NCBI RefSeq assembly: GCF_003991355.1
Contig: NZ_RCSU01000007.1
Coordinates: 248,001-312,000, forward strand
Direction: 5' to 3'
From: Pseudoflavitalea rhizosphaerae
GTDB taxonomy: Bacteria; Bacteroidota; Bacteroidia; Chitinophagales; Chitinophagaceae
Length of the DNA: 64,000 nt
Shown here: positions 42,505 through 51,980 of the stretch, in pieces
Numbering within the stretch: position 1 is the stretch's first letter
Layout: each line of letters opens with the position of its first letter
Translations under genes and position numbers: made by a program
Notes under the pieces: model-generated
Databases searched by the model: none
What the model saw: only the letters and a program-made list of their open reading frames with translations
Told to the model about the DNA's origin: nothing

Positions 42505-42625
42505 GAGATTGGCAGTCGCTCGCCTCCCGGCGAGCGACTTCTATTTGTTCGCCTCCGGCGAACACCACGTCGCCGGAGGCGACTAAACAAAAGTCACTCG
42601 CCGGAGGCGAGCGACTGGCGACTCA
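42505..42625. repeat. Four-hairpin palindromic element, copy 2 (inverted relative to copy 1)
   Basis: The core at 42514-42616 is exactly 103 bp like copy 1, and aligns with the reverse complement of copy 1 with about ten differences, several of them paired changes that keep the stems (for example GTCGCTCGCC/GGCGAGCGAC here against GTCACTCGCC/GGCGAGTGAC there). The short GAG-nnnGGCAGTC flank is also shared. It lies between the convergent coiled-coil protein and histidine kinase genes. The 14-bp outer repeat of copy 1 is absent. Confidence 0.9.
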
Positions 42626-42629
42626 CTAA

Positions 42630-43682
42630 TTACACTTCGCGTTTTGCTTCCAGAGTAAAACCGATAGTGGTCCCCACATCAGGGGTACTACGCACATGGA
42701 TACTTTGTCCATGTGCTTCTATGATATGTTTACAGATGGCCAGTCCCAGGCCGGTACCGCCCTTGTCTCTGCTGCGGGCGGTATCAGTTCTGTAAAATCT
42801 TTCGAAGATGCGGTGCAGGTGTTCTTCTTCAATCCCGATTCCATCGTCGCCAATTTCAATCAGTACATGCGAGTCGTCGGTTTTGTAAACGCTGGCAACA
42901 ATGGTGCCTCCGTTCTTACCGTATTTACAGGCGTTTTCCACCAGGTTGGTGAGTACCTGTTTGATCTTCTCTTTATCGGCAAACACAGTTATCGGTGCTT
43001 CACAACCTTTTTTGATAGAGGTTTTGATCTGCTTTGCCTGTGTTTTGATGGAGAGGGAATCGTAAGTTTCGCGGATCAGGTCCTGGATGATGAAATTCTG
43101 TTTGTACAATAATTGAGCGCCGCTTTCGAGTCGTGAAATTTCATCGAGGTCATTCACCAGGTTCACCAGGCGGTCTACGTTCTTGGAGGTATTCTGCAGG
43201 AACTTCGTTCTTACTTTTTCATCATCGGCAGCGCCGTCCAGCAGTGTTTCCACAAAACTCTGGATAGCGAAGATGGGCGTTTTGAATTCGTGGCTCAGGT
43301 TCTGCAGGAATTCTTTGCGGAAGGCTTCATTCTGGCGGAGCGATTCAATTTCACGGTTGCGTCTTTCACCCCATTCTTCCACGTCTTCCCTTACCTCATC
43401 GATACTTTTTTGAGGAAGGATGTATTTGAAATACACTTCCTCTTTCTTGGTGGCCTTGGTCTGGTAGATCAGTTTGTAAATGAGTTTGATCTTCCGGTAG
43501 ATGAATCTTTCCAGGGTAATAATGATGAGGGAATAACTACCGGCGAATACAACGCCGAGTGAGACCAGACCGATCTTCCAGTTCATGGTGAGCACAGCGA
43601 TACCGATAGCTATCGGGATCGACAGGATGCCGGCTGTGTAAGCGGCTAATTGCCGGGGAGACAGGTTTTTCGTGGAAAGCAT
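42630..43682 (-). CDS. Sensor histidine kinase, PhoR-like
   Basis: A 350-residue kinase with two membrane spans (~13-33 and ~38-58) and almost no periplasmic loop, a HAMP-less linker, the H-box FLQNLSHEFKTPIF with His131, N-box LVENACKYGKNGG, and G-boxes EIGDDGIGIEEEHL and RSRDKGGTGLGLAICK. It phosphorylates the regulator encoded 9 bases upstream. The lack of a sensory domain suggests it reads a membrane signal or a partner protein. The arrangement resembles PhoR/PhoB, but no phosphate genes are near. Confidence 0.94.
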   Translation of the reverse strand: MLSTKNLSPRQLAAYTAGILSIPIAIGIAVLTMNWKIGLVSLGVVFAGSYSLIIITLERFIYRKIKLIYKLIYQTKATKKEEVYFKYILPQKSIDEVREDVEEWGERRNREIESLRQNEAFRKEFLQNLSHEFKTPIFAIQSFVETLLDGAADDEKVRTKFLQNTSKNVDRLVNLVNDLDEISRLESGAQLLYKQNFIIQDLIRETYDSLSIKTQAKQIKTSIKKGCEAPITVFADKEKIKQVLTNLVENACKYGKNGGTIVASVYKTDDSHVLIEIGDDGIGIEEEHLHRIFERFYRTDTARSRDKGGTGLGLAICKHIIEAHGQSIHVRSTPDVGTTIGFTLEAKREV

Positions 43683-43691
43683 ACCACAATA

Positions 43692-44375
43692 TTACAGATC
43701 AAACTTATAACCTACGCCTTTTACAGTTGTGATGCAGTCCACGCCGAGTTTCTGACGGACTTTCCGGATGTGGACATCGATGGTGCGGTCGCCCACAATT
43801 ACATCGTTGCCCCATACATGATTGAGGATCTCGTTCCGCAGGAACACGCGTCCGGGCCTCGAAGCCAGGAGGTACAGGAGCTCGAATTCCTTTTTAGCCA
43901 GTACCACGGAATTGCCATTCACTTTCACTTCAAATTTCACCGGGTCGATCTCCAGGTTGTCTATGCGGATCACCTTGTCTTCCGGCTCATCTTTGTTGAC
44001 TCTTCTGAAGAGGGCATTTACGCGGCTGACCAGTACTTTGGGACTGATGGGCTTGCTCACGTAATCATCGGCGCCGGTTTCCAGGCCTTTGATATGGGAG
44101 CTTTCATCGTTCAGGGCGGTGAGGAAAATAATAAGGGTGTCTTTGAAGGCAGGCTGGGCGCGAAGGATCTCACAAACTTCCACTCCATTCTTCTTAGGCA
44201 TCATAATGTCCAGTACAATCAACTGAGGCTGGCTTGATTTGGCCTTTGCCAGGGCATCATCACCGTCTTTGGCAGTGATCACATCATACCCTTCCCGGCT
44301 CAGATTGTACTGTATGATCTCAAGGATATCCGGTTCATCATCAGCGATTAAGATCTTCTTTCCTTTAGAATCCAT
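43692..44375 (-). CDS. Response regulator, OmpR/PhoB family
   Basis: A 227-residue regulator: receiver domain with acidic pocket (ADDEPD, Asp12-13), phosphorylation site Asp56 in VLDIMMP, Thr and Lys in FLTALND and VSKPIS; then an OmpR-type winged helix with LAKKEFELLYLLASRPGRVF and NDVIVGDRTIDVHIRKVRQK. ATG 44375 (MDSKGKKILIADDEPD) is chosen over an upstream in-frame start because the receiver begins right after it. It is first in the two-gene unit with the kinase. Confidence 0.95.
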   Translation of the reverse strand: MDSKGKKILIADDEPDILEIIQYNLSREGYDVITAKDGDDALAKAKSSQPQLIVLDIMMPKKNGVEVCEILRAQPAFKDTLIIFLTALNDESSHIKGLETGADDYVSKPISPKVLVSRVNALFRRVNKDEPEDKVIRIDNLEIDPVKFEVKVNGNSVVLAKKEFELLYLLASRPGRVFLRNEILNHVWGNDVIVGDRTIDVHIRKVRQKLGVDCITTVKGVGYKFDL

Positions 44376-44501
44376 GTTAACAATTAATTTACGCAAAGTT
44401 AATTTACCGCTGCAAGCCACATGTAGTTAATCGATTATGAAATTGTTAACTGATCTAATACGGGAATAATTGATTTTCCGGGCGATACGGTCAATTGGTC
44501 G

Positions 44502-44509
44502 TATTTTTG
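44502..44509 (+). promoter_or_regulatory. Candidate -7 element (TATTTTTG)
   Basis: TATTTTTG matches TAnnTTTG and lies 28 bases before the ATG at 44538, a typical leader length. A convincing -33 box was not found. Confidence 0.35.
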
Positions 44510-44537
44510 CAGGGTATCAACGGAGTTATCGCACCGT

Positions 44538-46754
44538 ATGAAACCATCTATATCAATCGTTATCTTATTGATCCTGTTCTGTGGGGACCTCCTTGGTCAG
44601 GGACAGGGAGCTTCCAGTTATCAGATAGCCAGGGAAAGATCCCTCTGGCACGACAATATCGATAAGGCGCAGCTGAAACTTCAACTGGAATTCGACCGCC
44701 TGCGGATCGATACGTCCACCAAATTGCAAGCGCTGGATGCCATCACCCGCCAGGTGAATGAAATACAGATGGATATCGAAACAGATTCCACCCTCAACAG
44801 CAATGATAAAGGCCGTTACCTCCGTACGCTGGAATACTTGCTCCGCGGGTATGGCGATAAAGTGAACAAGCGTGATTTCGGTCCAACCATGGGGCCTGCC
44901 CTTGTGAAAGCCTTTGAAAAAGGTATCGATCTCAACAGGAAAAAGGAAAGTATCAAACTCCTCGTTGATGAAGTGGACTATGGGATTGGAAAGATCATCG
45001 TGGATTGTTTCGAATTCTATTTTGCCGACAATCCCGGGATGGCAGGTTCCAAAGTGACCCTGCTCCGCAAGTTCATTAAACTGCATCCTGACCAGGCGCT
45101 TCCCGTGCTACGGGATAATCCCAATATATATTTTGCCGATAGTCTCATCAGCGTGGTTGCCCAGCGCGATACCCGCCGGCTCTATGATTATGCCGCAGCA
45201 CGAAACAAACTGGGCGACCGTATCCGCAATCACCCGGATACCTTCGTGAACATGGTGGCAAGAATGGCCAATAGCAAGAGCGGACAATTGTATTTCCCTT
45301 TTCTCGATAATCTTCTCAAAGGCAGGATCACACTCGCAGAGATCGATAGTGTGAAAGATGATGATTTCAAATATTTCAGGCTGATGGTGAAAACGCGGAT
45401 CGATTATGCTGCCCGCCTGCTTCCGCCGCTCCGCGATACCGCCCACGAAATGAAAGCCCTTACCGCCATGATGGCGAGCAAGGCCAAACAATATTTTGTA
45501 AGAGAGATCAATGCCCTTCATGATGTGAACAATTCGGCTGTACGCTTCAAAAGACTGGAAGGCCTCACACCGCAGGAACTCTATTACATCTCCGTTCTCA
45601 GTGAAGACGAACTCTATACTTCAAGTTATGTTAGCGGCGTTTACCCACGCATCTTCGAGCGGATGGCCAATCCCCGCGGCGATAGTCTCCTGATGAGCGT
45701 CCACGGCGATTACTTCCGCAAATTCATCAAGATGGCCGCCGGATACAATACACTGAACAATTTCCTCGGCACCATGGGCAAGGAAAATGCCGCCACCCTC
45801 ATGCAGTCGTTTGTGATCGGTCTCGAAAAACCGAAACCGGGAGGGGACGAACTGGAAGATGCGGTGGATGTAGCCGATTCCTATAGCAGTATCATGGACA
45901 AAGACAAGGAAATGGCCGGCTTCGTGCTCAACCAGGTCCGCTGGAGTTACGAGAAAAATGTACGCGAGAACAACAAGCGCGGCATCGTGATCTACAACCT
46001 GCTCAAGATACTTTTCCAGTCCGCAGATACAACTACCAAAACCGATCTCTCCGCAGAGCTTGGCATTCCTTCGATCTATGATCAGGATTACAAAGGGCTG
46101 GTAGATGATAGCGGCCGGGTCATTCAACAAGTGTTCTTTTATGGCGATGAAGACAAGGACGGACAACTCAGCTTCATCAATTTCATGAATATGTTCCGCG
46201 GAAGAGCCGAGTGGAGGATCAATGATAAAAATCCTGAATGGGTAACTATCAATTCTACCAGGGGCAAGCCCGTTTGGATCTATGCCAACAGGCCCCTGCT
46301 TGGCGATGATGATCCGGACGAAAAAGCACAGAACAAACTCATCGCATACCTGGAAGAACGAAATCTCAGGCCTTCCGTGGTGATCCATCGCGGACATAGC
46401 TACCACCTCGCGTCCACACTCAAGAAGCTTGCGCCGACTGCTAAAATTGTGGTGCTCGGTTCCTGTGGCGGGTACAATAACCTCAATGAAGTGTTAACTA
46501 TTTGTAAGGATGCGCATATCATATCTTCCAAACAGGTGGGAACGAAAGTAGTGAACGAACCTATCCTGCAGGCTATCAACAACAACCTGGTGGCAGGCCG
46601 GAATATCGACTGGATCCCGATGTGGCGCGATCTCTCCGGCAAATTCAGGAATGATGCCGCCGCCAGGGAAAAATTTGACGACTACATCCCCCCGTATAAG
46701 AACCTTGGTGCCATTTTTATCAAGGCTTATCGCAAAGCGATGGGAGAAGAGTAA
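44538..46754 (+). CDS. Exported protein with a possible caspase-like (clan CD) C-terminal domain
   Basis: A 738-residue protein with a signal peptide (MKPSISIVILLILFCGDLLGQ). Residues ~30-530 are helical and unfamiliar. Residues 537-548 (DEDKDGQLSFIN) look like an EF-hand-type calcium loop. Residues ~575-690 have the order expected for a caspase/gingipain fold: strand VWIYANRPL, then VVIHRGHSYH (candidate catalytic His at 617 or 620), then IVVLGSCGGYNNL (candidate nucleophile Cys643), then IISSKQVGTK and NNNLVAGRNIDW. No T9SS tail is visible. The gene is followed after 36 bases by an ABC exporter on the same strand. The protease assignment is an inference from the His/Cys pattern; an inactive fold or another hydrolase is possible. 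Confidence 0.6.
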   Translation: MKPSISIVILLILFCGDLLGQGQGASSYQIARERSLWHDNIDKAQLKLQLEFDRLRIDTSTKLQALDAITRQVNEIQMDIETDSTLNSNDKGRYLRTLEYLLRGYGDKVNKRDFGPTMGPALVKAFEKGIDLNRKKESIKLLVDEVDYGIGKIIVDCFEFYFADNPGMAGSKVTLLRKFIKLHPDQALPVLRDNPNIYFADSLISVVAQRDTRRLYDYAAARNKLGDRIRNHPDTFVNMVARMANSKSGQLYFPFLDNLLKGRITLAEIDSVKDDDFKYFRLMVKTRIDYAARLLPPLRDTAHEMKALTAMMASKAKQYFVREINALHDVNNSAVRFKRLEGLTPQELYYISVLSEDELYTSSYVSGVYPRIFERMANPRGDSLLMSVHGDYFRKFIKMAAGYNTLNNFLGTMGKENAATLMQSFVIGLEKPKPGGDELEDAVDVADSYSSIMDKDKEMAGFVLNQVRWSYEKNVRENNKRGIVIYNLLKILFQSADTTTKTDLSAELGIPSIYDQDYKGLVDDSGRVIQQVFFYGDEDKDGQLSFINFMNMFRGRAEWRINDKNPEWVTINSTRGKPVWIYANRPLLGDDDPDEKAQNKLIAYLEERNLRPSVVIHRGHSYHLASTLKKLAPTAKIVVLGSCGGYNNLNEVLTICKDAHIISSKQVGTKVVNEPILQAINNNLVAGRNIDWIPMWRDLSGKFRNDAAAREKFDDYIPPYKNLGAIFIKAYRKAMGEE

Positions 46755-46790
46755 TTATCACACTAACAGTACCTATCTTTGCCCCCTTGT

Positions 46791-48599
46791 ATGTCAGAAG
46801 GGAAGGAGAAAAAAATATTCAACTTTGGTTTGCTCAGAAGGGTGTTCCAGTTCGCTGCCCCTTATAAGAGAAGATTCTACATTTCGTTGGGCCTGGCGAT
46901 ACTACTGGCAGTATTATCACCCATCAGGCCATATCTCATACAACTTACCATCAATGATTATGTGAAGGACGGAGCTGCAGCCGCTCTCGTAGACAAGATC
47001 CGCTTCATCGATATTGTGATCTGGGTAACCGTTATCCAGATCGGGTTATTGCTGATTGAGTCCGCCTTCCGGTTCTGGTTCTCCTTCCTCACGGCCTGGC
47101 TGGGCCAGAGCGTAGTGAAAGACCTGCGTGTGAAAGTGTACAGGAAGATACTCGGACTGAACCTCTCACAGTTCGATAAAACGCCCATCGGCACCCTCAC
47201 CACCCGCACTATCAATGATATCGAGGCCATCAATGATATTTTTGCTGATGGACTGATCCCCATCATTGCAGACCTCTTATCCATCATCGCCATCCTGCTT
47301 TTTATGTTCCTGAGCGACTGGCAGCTCACCCTTGTGAGCCTGGCGCCATTCCCGATACTCATTGCAGCCACTTATGTTTTCAAGGAGAGCGTGAACAAAT
47401 CGTTTATCCGTGTACGTAATGCCGTGGCTGCGCTCAATGCCTTTGTACAGGAACATATCACGGGAATGCCAGTGGTGCAGGCATTTGCCGCAGAAGACCG
47501 CGAGTTCAATAAATTCAAAAAGATCAACCGCGAACACCGCAACGCCAATATCAAAGCCATCTTCGCTTATTCGGTTTTCTTTCCCGTGGTGGAAATTGTA
47601 CTGGCCGTAGGCACCAGTTTACTCGTTTGGTGGGCGGCTACCCATGCCATGCAGCTCGAAGGCAAATCGGCAGAAGACCTGATCGGTAAAATGATCTCCT
47701 TCTATCTCTGTCTGAACCTGCTCTTCCGCCCGCTCCGCGTGATTGCTGATAAGTTCAACGTTCTGCAGATGGGTATGGTGGCCAGTGAGCGTGTGTTCAA
47801 AGTACTGGACAATGAAGATTATGTGAAGAAAGATGGGCAGTTTTCACCGGAACAGGTGAAGGGAAAGATCGAATTCGATCATGTGAGCTTTGCCTATGTG
47901 GATGACCGTTATGTGCTGAAAGATGTAAACTTCAAAGCACAACCCGGGGAAACTATCGCGATTGTTGGGCATACAGGCAGCGGCAAGACCACCATCATCA
48001 GTCTGATCAATCGACTCTATCATATCCAGAAAGGTGCTATCCGCGTGGATGATGTGGATATCGAAGAATTCCGGCTGGATGCGCTCCGCAAAAATGTAGG
48101 TGTAGTGCTGCAGGATGTATTCCTGTTCTCCGGTTCCGTGCTGGACAATATCACGTTACGCAACCCCGCGATCCCACGCGAAAGGGTAGTTGAAGCAGCA
48201 AAGCTGATCGGTATGCACGATTTCATCATGCAATTGCCCGGCGGCTATGATTACAACGTGATGGAAAGAGGTAGTACCCTGAGTTTGGGGCAGCGACAGT
48301 TATTATCGTTTATCCGCGCATTATTATACAATCCATCCATTCTGATCCTGGACGAAGCCACTTCTTCGGTGGACACAGAAAGCGAATTATTGATCCAGGA
48401 AGCTATCGAAAAATTGATAGCAGGTAGAACGAGTATTGTGATTGCACACAGGTTGAGCACCATCCGCAAAGCCACACAGATCATTGTGCTGGACAAGGGA
48501 GAAGTGAAGGAAGCCGGTAATCATGAGGAACTGATGAAGCTGCAGGGCTTTTATTACAAGTTGCACCAGATGCAGTTTGAGAAGCAGGTGCAGGGGTAG
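46791..48599 (+). CDS. ABC exporter, MsbA-like (fused permease and ATPase)
   Basis: A 602-residue half-transporter. Six membrane spans occupy ~28-315 and the ATPase ~355-602: Walker A GHTGSGKT (393-400), Q-loop VGVVLQDVFLFSGSV, signature STLSLGQRQ and Walker B ILILDEATS. It resembles MsbA-type lipid or lipopolysaccharide exporters and would work as a homodimer. The ATG at 46791 is used. A TATCTTTG box (46774-46781) could be its promoter, giving a very short leader; co-transcription with the preceding gene is also possible. Confidence 0.95.
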   Translation: MSEGKEKKIFNFGLLRRVFQFAAPYKRRFYISLGLAILLAVLSPIRPYLIQLTINDYVKDGAAAALVDKIRFIDIVIWVTVIQIGLLLIESAFRFWFSFLTAWLGQSVVKDLRVKVYRKILGLNLSQFDKTPIGTLTTRTINDIEAINDIFADGLIPIIADLLSIIAILLFMFLSDWQLTLVSLAPFPILIAATYVFKESVNKSFIRVRNAVAALNAFVQEHITGMPVVQAFAAEDREFNKFKKINREHRNANIKAIFAYSVFFPVVEIVLAVGTSLLVWWAATHAMQLEGKSAEDLIGKMISFYLCLNLLFRPLRVIADKFNVLQMGMVASERVFKVLDNEDYVKKDGQFSPEQVKGKIEFDHVSFAYVDDRYVLKDVNFKAQPGETIAIVGHTGSGKTTIISLINRLYHIQKGAIRVDDVDIEEFRLDALRKNVGVVLQDVFLFSGSVLDNITLRNPAIPRERVVEAAKLIGMHDFIMQLPGGYDYNVMERGSTLSLGQRQLLSFIRALLYNPSILILDEATSSVDTESELLIQEAIEKLIAGRTSIVIAHRLSTIRKATQIIVLDKGEVKEAGNHEELMKLQGFYYKLHQMQFEKQVQG

Positions 48600-48679
48600 A
48601 GGAACGATGAATGTATTGTATTCATTTTTTCTTTGTAGTAAGCTATTATCATTGTTTTAAGGACCTGTAATTTTATACT

Positions 48680-49681
48680 ATGGAAAAGCAGGAAATAATC
48701 ATTTATAATACTTCGGATGGCAAATCATCTGTACTACTTTATGCACGTGATGGAAATGTTTGGATGAACCAGGCTCAGTTAGCGGAACTTTTTGACACCT
48801 CCGTTCAAAATATTAGTAATCACATAATTAATATATTGAAAGAGAGTGAGTTGAGTTCAAATTCAGTTGTCAAGGATTACTTGAATACTGGTGCTGACGG
48901 TAAACAATATAATGTTTCTTTTTACTCACTTGACATGATCCTGGCAATTGGATTCAGGGTCAGGAGTAAACGCGGAACTCAATTTAGAATATGGGCTAAT
49001 CAAAATCTTCGACAATATTTGATCAAGGGTTTTCTGATAGATGATGAGCGTTTAAAAAATCCAGATGGTAGACCGGACTATTTTGATGAACTATTAGAAC
49101 GGATTCGTGATATCAGAGCTTCAGAAAAGCGGTTTTATCAAAAAGTAAGAGACCTTTTCGCTTTGAGCTCCGATTATGATCCAACCGATAAAGCAACACA
49201 AATGTTTTTTGCTGAAACTCAGAATAAATTGCTGTATGCAGTTACGGGGAAAACTGCGGCAGAGATCATTGTAACAAGAGCTGATGCAGATAAGCCTAAT
49301 ATGGCTTTGACATCATGGAAAGGTGAAGTAGTTCGTAAGCAAGATATTTATATAGCCAAGAATTATTTGCTAGAGGATGAAATTGATACCTTAAACAGGT
49401 TGGTAGTAATCTTTCTTGAAACTGCAGAGTTAAGAGTTAAGAACCGTAACGCACCAACTATGGGCTTTTGGAAAGAAAATGTGGATAGGATCCTTGAATT
49501 CAACGACAAAACTGTATTGAAAGATTCCGGCAGAATAAGCAATGCCCAAATGGAAGAAAGTGTTTCTGAGATTTATGAAGTTTTCAATAAGAAAAGAAAG
49601 GAAATAGATGCTAACCTTGCTGATCTTCAAGACCTGGAGGAGTTGAACAATAAATTGGCTGCCCAAAAGAAAAAAGAGTGA
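48680..49681 (+). CDS. RhuM family protein
   Basis: A 333-residue protein matching the virulence RhuM family: GNVWMNQAQLAELFDTSVQN (an HTH-like segment), ISNHIINILKESEL, VSFYSLDMILAIGFRVRSKR, GTQFRIWANQNLRQYLIKGF, then a C-terminal helical region. RhuM proteins are scattered on mobile elements in many bacteria and lack a confirmed activity. The gene is markedly AT-rich and the next two genes are also accessory, so this is the start of an acquired patch. No partner gene is fused or overlapping. Confidence 0.93.
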   Translation: MEKQEIIIYNTSDGKSSVLLYARDGNVWMNQAQLAELFDTSVQNISNHIINILKESELSSNSVVKDYLNTGADGKQYNVSFYSLDMILAIGFRVRSKRGTQFRIWANQNLRQYLIKGFLIDDERLKNPDGRPDYFDELLERIRDIRASEKRFYQKVRDLFALSSDYDPTDKATQMFFAETQNKLLYAVTGKTAAEIIVTRADADKPNMALTSWKGEVVRKQDIYIAKNYLLEDEIDTLNRLVVIFLETAELRVKNRNAPTMGFWKENVDRILEFNDKTVLKDSGRISNAQMEESVSEIYEVFNKKRKEIDANLADLQDLEELNNKLAAQKKKE

Positions 49682-49736
49682 GCTACAAAACGACTGTACC
49701 AATTCTTCTTCCCAAAGAAATTAGTAAATTGCATTA

Positions 49737-49940
49737 ATGAAAGAGTATCCGAAAAAGGAGGAGCAGCATCTTCAACAAGTAAATGATCACGATGCTGAAT
49801 ACAAATCCCATCAGGATGTTGAAGATAAACGTTTGGAGCAGCATATGCGCTTATCTGATATCGAGAAATACAAACTTTTTCGCAGAATGTTGCGTATAGG
49901 TAAGATGCTGGCATCCGCTAAAATCACTCACCAGTCTTAA
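49737..49940 (+). CDS. Small charged protein, putative partner of a nucleotidyltransferase
   Basis: A 67-residue highly charged helical protein (KKEEQHLQQVNDHDAEYKSH, then LSDIEKYKLFRRMLRIGKML, ASAKITHQS). It lies 9 bases before a broken DUF6036-like nucleotidyltransferase gene on the same strand. Short charged proteins with a RMLR-GKM-like core commonly precede such nucleotidyltransferases in Bacteroidota, so it may be the intact antitoxin-like half of a dying two-gene module. Function unproven. Confidence 0.65.
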   Translation: MKEYPKKEEQHLQQVNDHDAEYKSHQDVEDKRLEQHMRLSDIEKYKLFRRMLRIGKMLASAKITHQS

Positions 49941-49949
49941 TTTCTTTCT

Positions 49950-50341
49950 ATGGACATAATGGATGATGGTCTGTTAAGGTTTTGGAAAGGACTAAACCAG
50001 AATGGAGTTTTGTACATAATGGTTGGCGGTTTTGCAGTCAATATGCACGGATATATTAGAGCGACTGCAGATGCAGATCTTCTTCTGAAGACGGTATCGT
50101 GCTTGATATAATGACTTCATTAAAAGGAGTCGATATTAGTTTTGAGGAATGCTTGAAAATGGCTTCAATTGCAGAATTGGAAGGAATCAAAGTGCCTTTT
50201 CTTCAGATTAACCATTTGAAAGTGCCTTTTCTTCAGATTAACCATTTGATAGATAACAAGAAAGTGGTAAACCGACCTAAGGACCAGTTAGATGTTATTG
50301 AATTGGAGCGTATAAGAAATCTCAGGCAGCAAAAAGGCTGA
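49950..50341 (+). pseudogene. Broken DUF6036-like nucleotidyltransferase
   Basis: Two frames carry the two ends of one nucleotidyltransferase. The first (49950-50111) gives NGVLYIMVGGFAVNMHGYIR then ATADADLLLK, the usual N-terminal GG...D-x-D region, and stops after 53 codons. The second, in another frame (from ~50099), gives LDIMTSLKGVDISFEECLKM, ASIAELEGIKVPFLQINHL and RPKDQLDVIELERI, the usual C-terminal part. About 40-50 central residues expected between them are missing, so an internal deletion and frameshift have occurred. The C-terminal part also has a perfect 30-bp in-frame duplication. The third catalytic acidic residue is probably kept in LDIM, but no intact enzyme can be made. Confidence 0.85.
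50189..50248 (+). repeat. Perfect 30-bp tandem duplication
   Basis: Two identical 30-base units (50189-50218 and 50219-50248) encode KVPFLQINHL twice in frame within the nucleotidyltransferase remnant. Identity of the units points to a recent slippage event in a gene no longer under selection. Confidence 0.95.
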
Positions 50342-50506
50342 TTTTCAAGTAATAGTGTTTTAAGAACATATCTGGTTTTAATTCCACTTTTTCATTTTCG
50401 TCAATTTTGTGACCACTTGCTCCTGCATTTTTCCTCATGGGCCCTCTTTTTCCCTCCTTTCAGTAAAATACTTTCAACACTCGTTCTTTTTCAGCCGTCC
50501 CCAACG

Positions 50507-50514
50507 TATCTTTG
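50507..50514 (+). promoter_or_regulatory. Candidate -7 element (TATCTTTG) of the atp operon
   Basis: TATCTTTG fits the Bacteroidota -7 consensus and is 21 bases before the atpB ATG at 50535. The region upstream is T-rich (TTCTTTTTC) but has no clean -33 TTTG box. Confidence 0.45.
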
Positions 50515-50534
50515 CGCCAAATTTAACGACAGGT

Positions 50535-51680
50535 ATGAAGGTTAGCAGTCTCAAATCCTTTGCTGTAGCGAGTTTCAGCCTTTTTATGATTCTATTTTCT
50601 AATGTAACTCTTGCACAGCATGACCAGCATGAAGAACAGGGCCATGCCGCTACAGAAAAAAAGAAGGGTTTCGATGCCAATAAGGTGATTTTCGACCACG
50701 TTCTGGACGGGCATGAATACCATTTCATGGACGTTACCGGCGAAGATGGTCATTTGCATCCCATTTCCCTCCCGCTGCCTGTAATGCTTTACTCCCCGCA
50801 GCGCGGTTTCACTGCATTCCTCAGCTCTAAATTCGAGCACGGTCATGCAGACTATAACGGATACAGACTGGTAGATGGTAAAGTGTTCCCTGTGAACGAA
50901 GCCGGACAGATCGATGAGTCCGTAACAGTTTACGATATCTCCCTCACACGTAACGTAGTTCAGATGCTGGTGGCGCTCACCTTACTGGTGGTGATCATGC
51001 TGAGCATTGCTAAAAAATACAAAAAAGGAATTGGTGTAAAACAGGCTCCATCTGGTTTCCAGAATGCCATCGAGCCTGTGATCACTTTTGTAAGGGATGA
51101 AGTGGCAAAGCCAAACCTCGGTCATAAGTATACGAAGTATCTGCCCCTGCTGCTGACCATCTTCTTTTTCATCCTGATCAATAACCTCTTTGGCCTGCTC
51201 CCCGGATCAGCCAACGTAACCGGTAATATCGCGTTCACTGCTGTTCTCGGTGTGATCTCTTTCATTGTGATCCTCTTCAGCGGTAACAAACATTTCTGGG
51301 GTCATATCTTCAACCCACCTGTGCCTGGTTTTGTGAAGCCCATCATGGTGCTGGTTGAGTTCCTCAGTATTTTCACCAAGCCATTCGCATTGATCATCCG
51401 TCTTTTTGCGAACATGCTGGCTGGTCACATCATTATTATTTGTCTGATCTCACTGATATTCATCTTCGGAGGCATGAGTGCAGGTATCGGTTGGGGATTC
51501 TCACCCATCTCCATCGGTTTCTCTGTGTTCATCTTCCTGATTGAAGTGCTGGTAGCATTCATCCAGGCGTTCATCTTCACTAACCTCACAGCCGTGTTCA
51601 TTGGCCAGGCTATTGAAGAAACACATCACCATGATGATCATGCGCACCACGATCTGCCGGATGATGCAGTGATCATTTAA
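50535..51680 (+). CDS. atpB: ATP synthase F0 subunit a
   Basis: A 381-residue subunit a, the proton-channel stator. It is longer than the E. coli protein because of a signal-like N-terminus (MKVSSLKSFAVASFSLFMIL) and a His/Glu-rich periplasmic region (~28-130), as is usual in Bacteroidota. The essential arginine is Arg289 in ALIIRLFANMLAGH. The C-terminus is His/Asp-rich (HHDDHAHHDL). The ATG at 50535 gives the leader sequence; the frame is open further upstream without protein-like content. First gene of atpBEFHA. Confidence 0.97.
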   Translation: MKVSSLKSFAVASFSLFMILFSNVTLAQHDQHEEQGHAATEKKKGFDANKVIFDHVLDGHEYHFMDVTGEDGHLHPISLPLPVMLYSPQRGFTAFLSSKFEHGHADYNGYRLVDGKVFPVNEAGQIDESVTVYDISLTRNVVQMLVALTLLVVIMLSIAKKYKKGIGVKQAPSGFQNAIEPVITFVRDEVAKPNLGHKYTKYLPLLLTIFFFILINNLFGLLPGSANVTGNIAFTAVLGVISFIVILFSGNKHFWGHIFNPPVPGFVKPIMVLVEFLSIFTKPFALIIRLFANMLAGHIIIICLISLIFIFGGMSAGIGWGFSPISIGFSVFIFLIEVLVAFIQAFIFTNLTAVFIGQAIEETHHHDDHAHHDLPDDAVII

Positions 51681-51683
51681 TAA

Positions 51684-51971
<288 letters not shown>

Positions 51972-51980
51972 ACAAACATT

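Noticed and set aside
48680-50341. RhuM plus nucleotidyltransferase region as part of a prophage or integrative element
   Set aside because: No integrase, transposase, attachment repeat or phage gene is present in or beside it.
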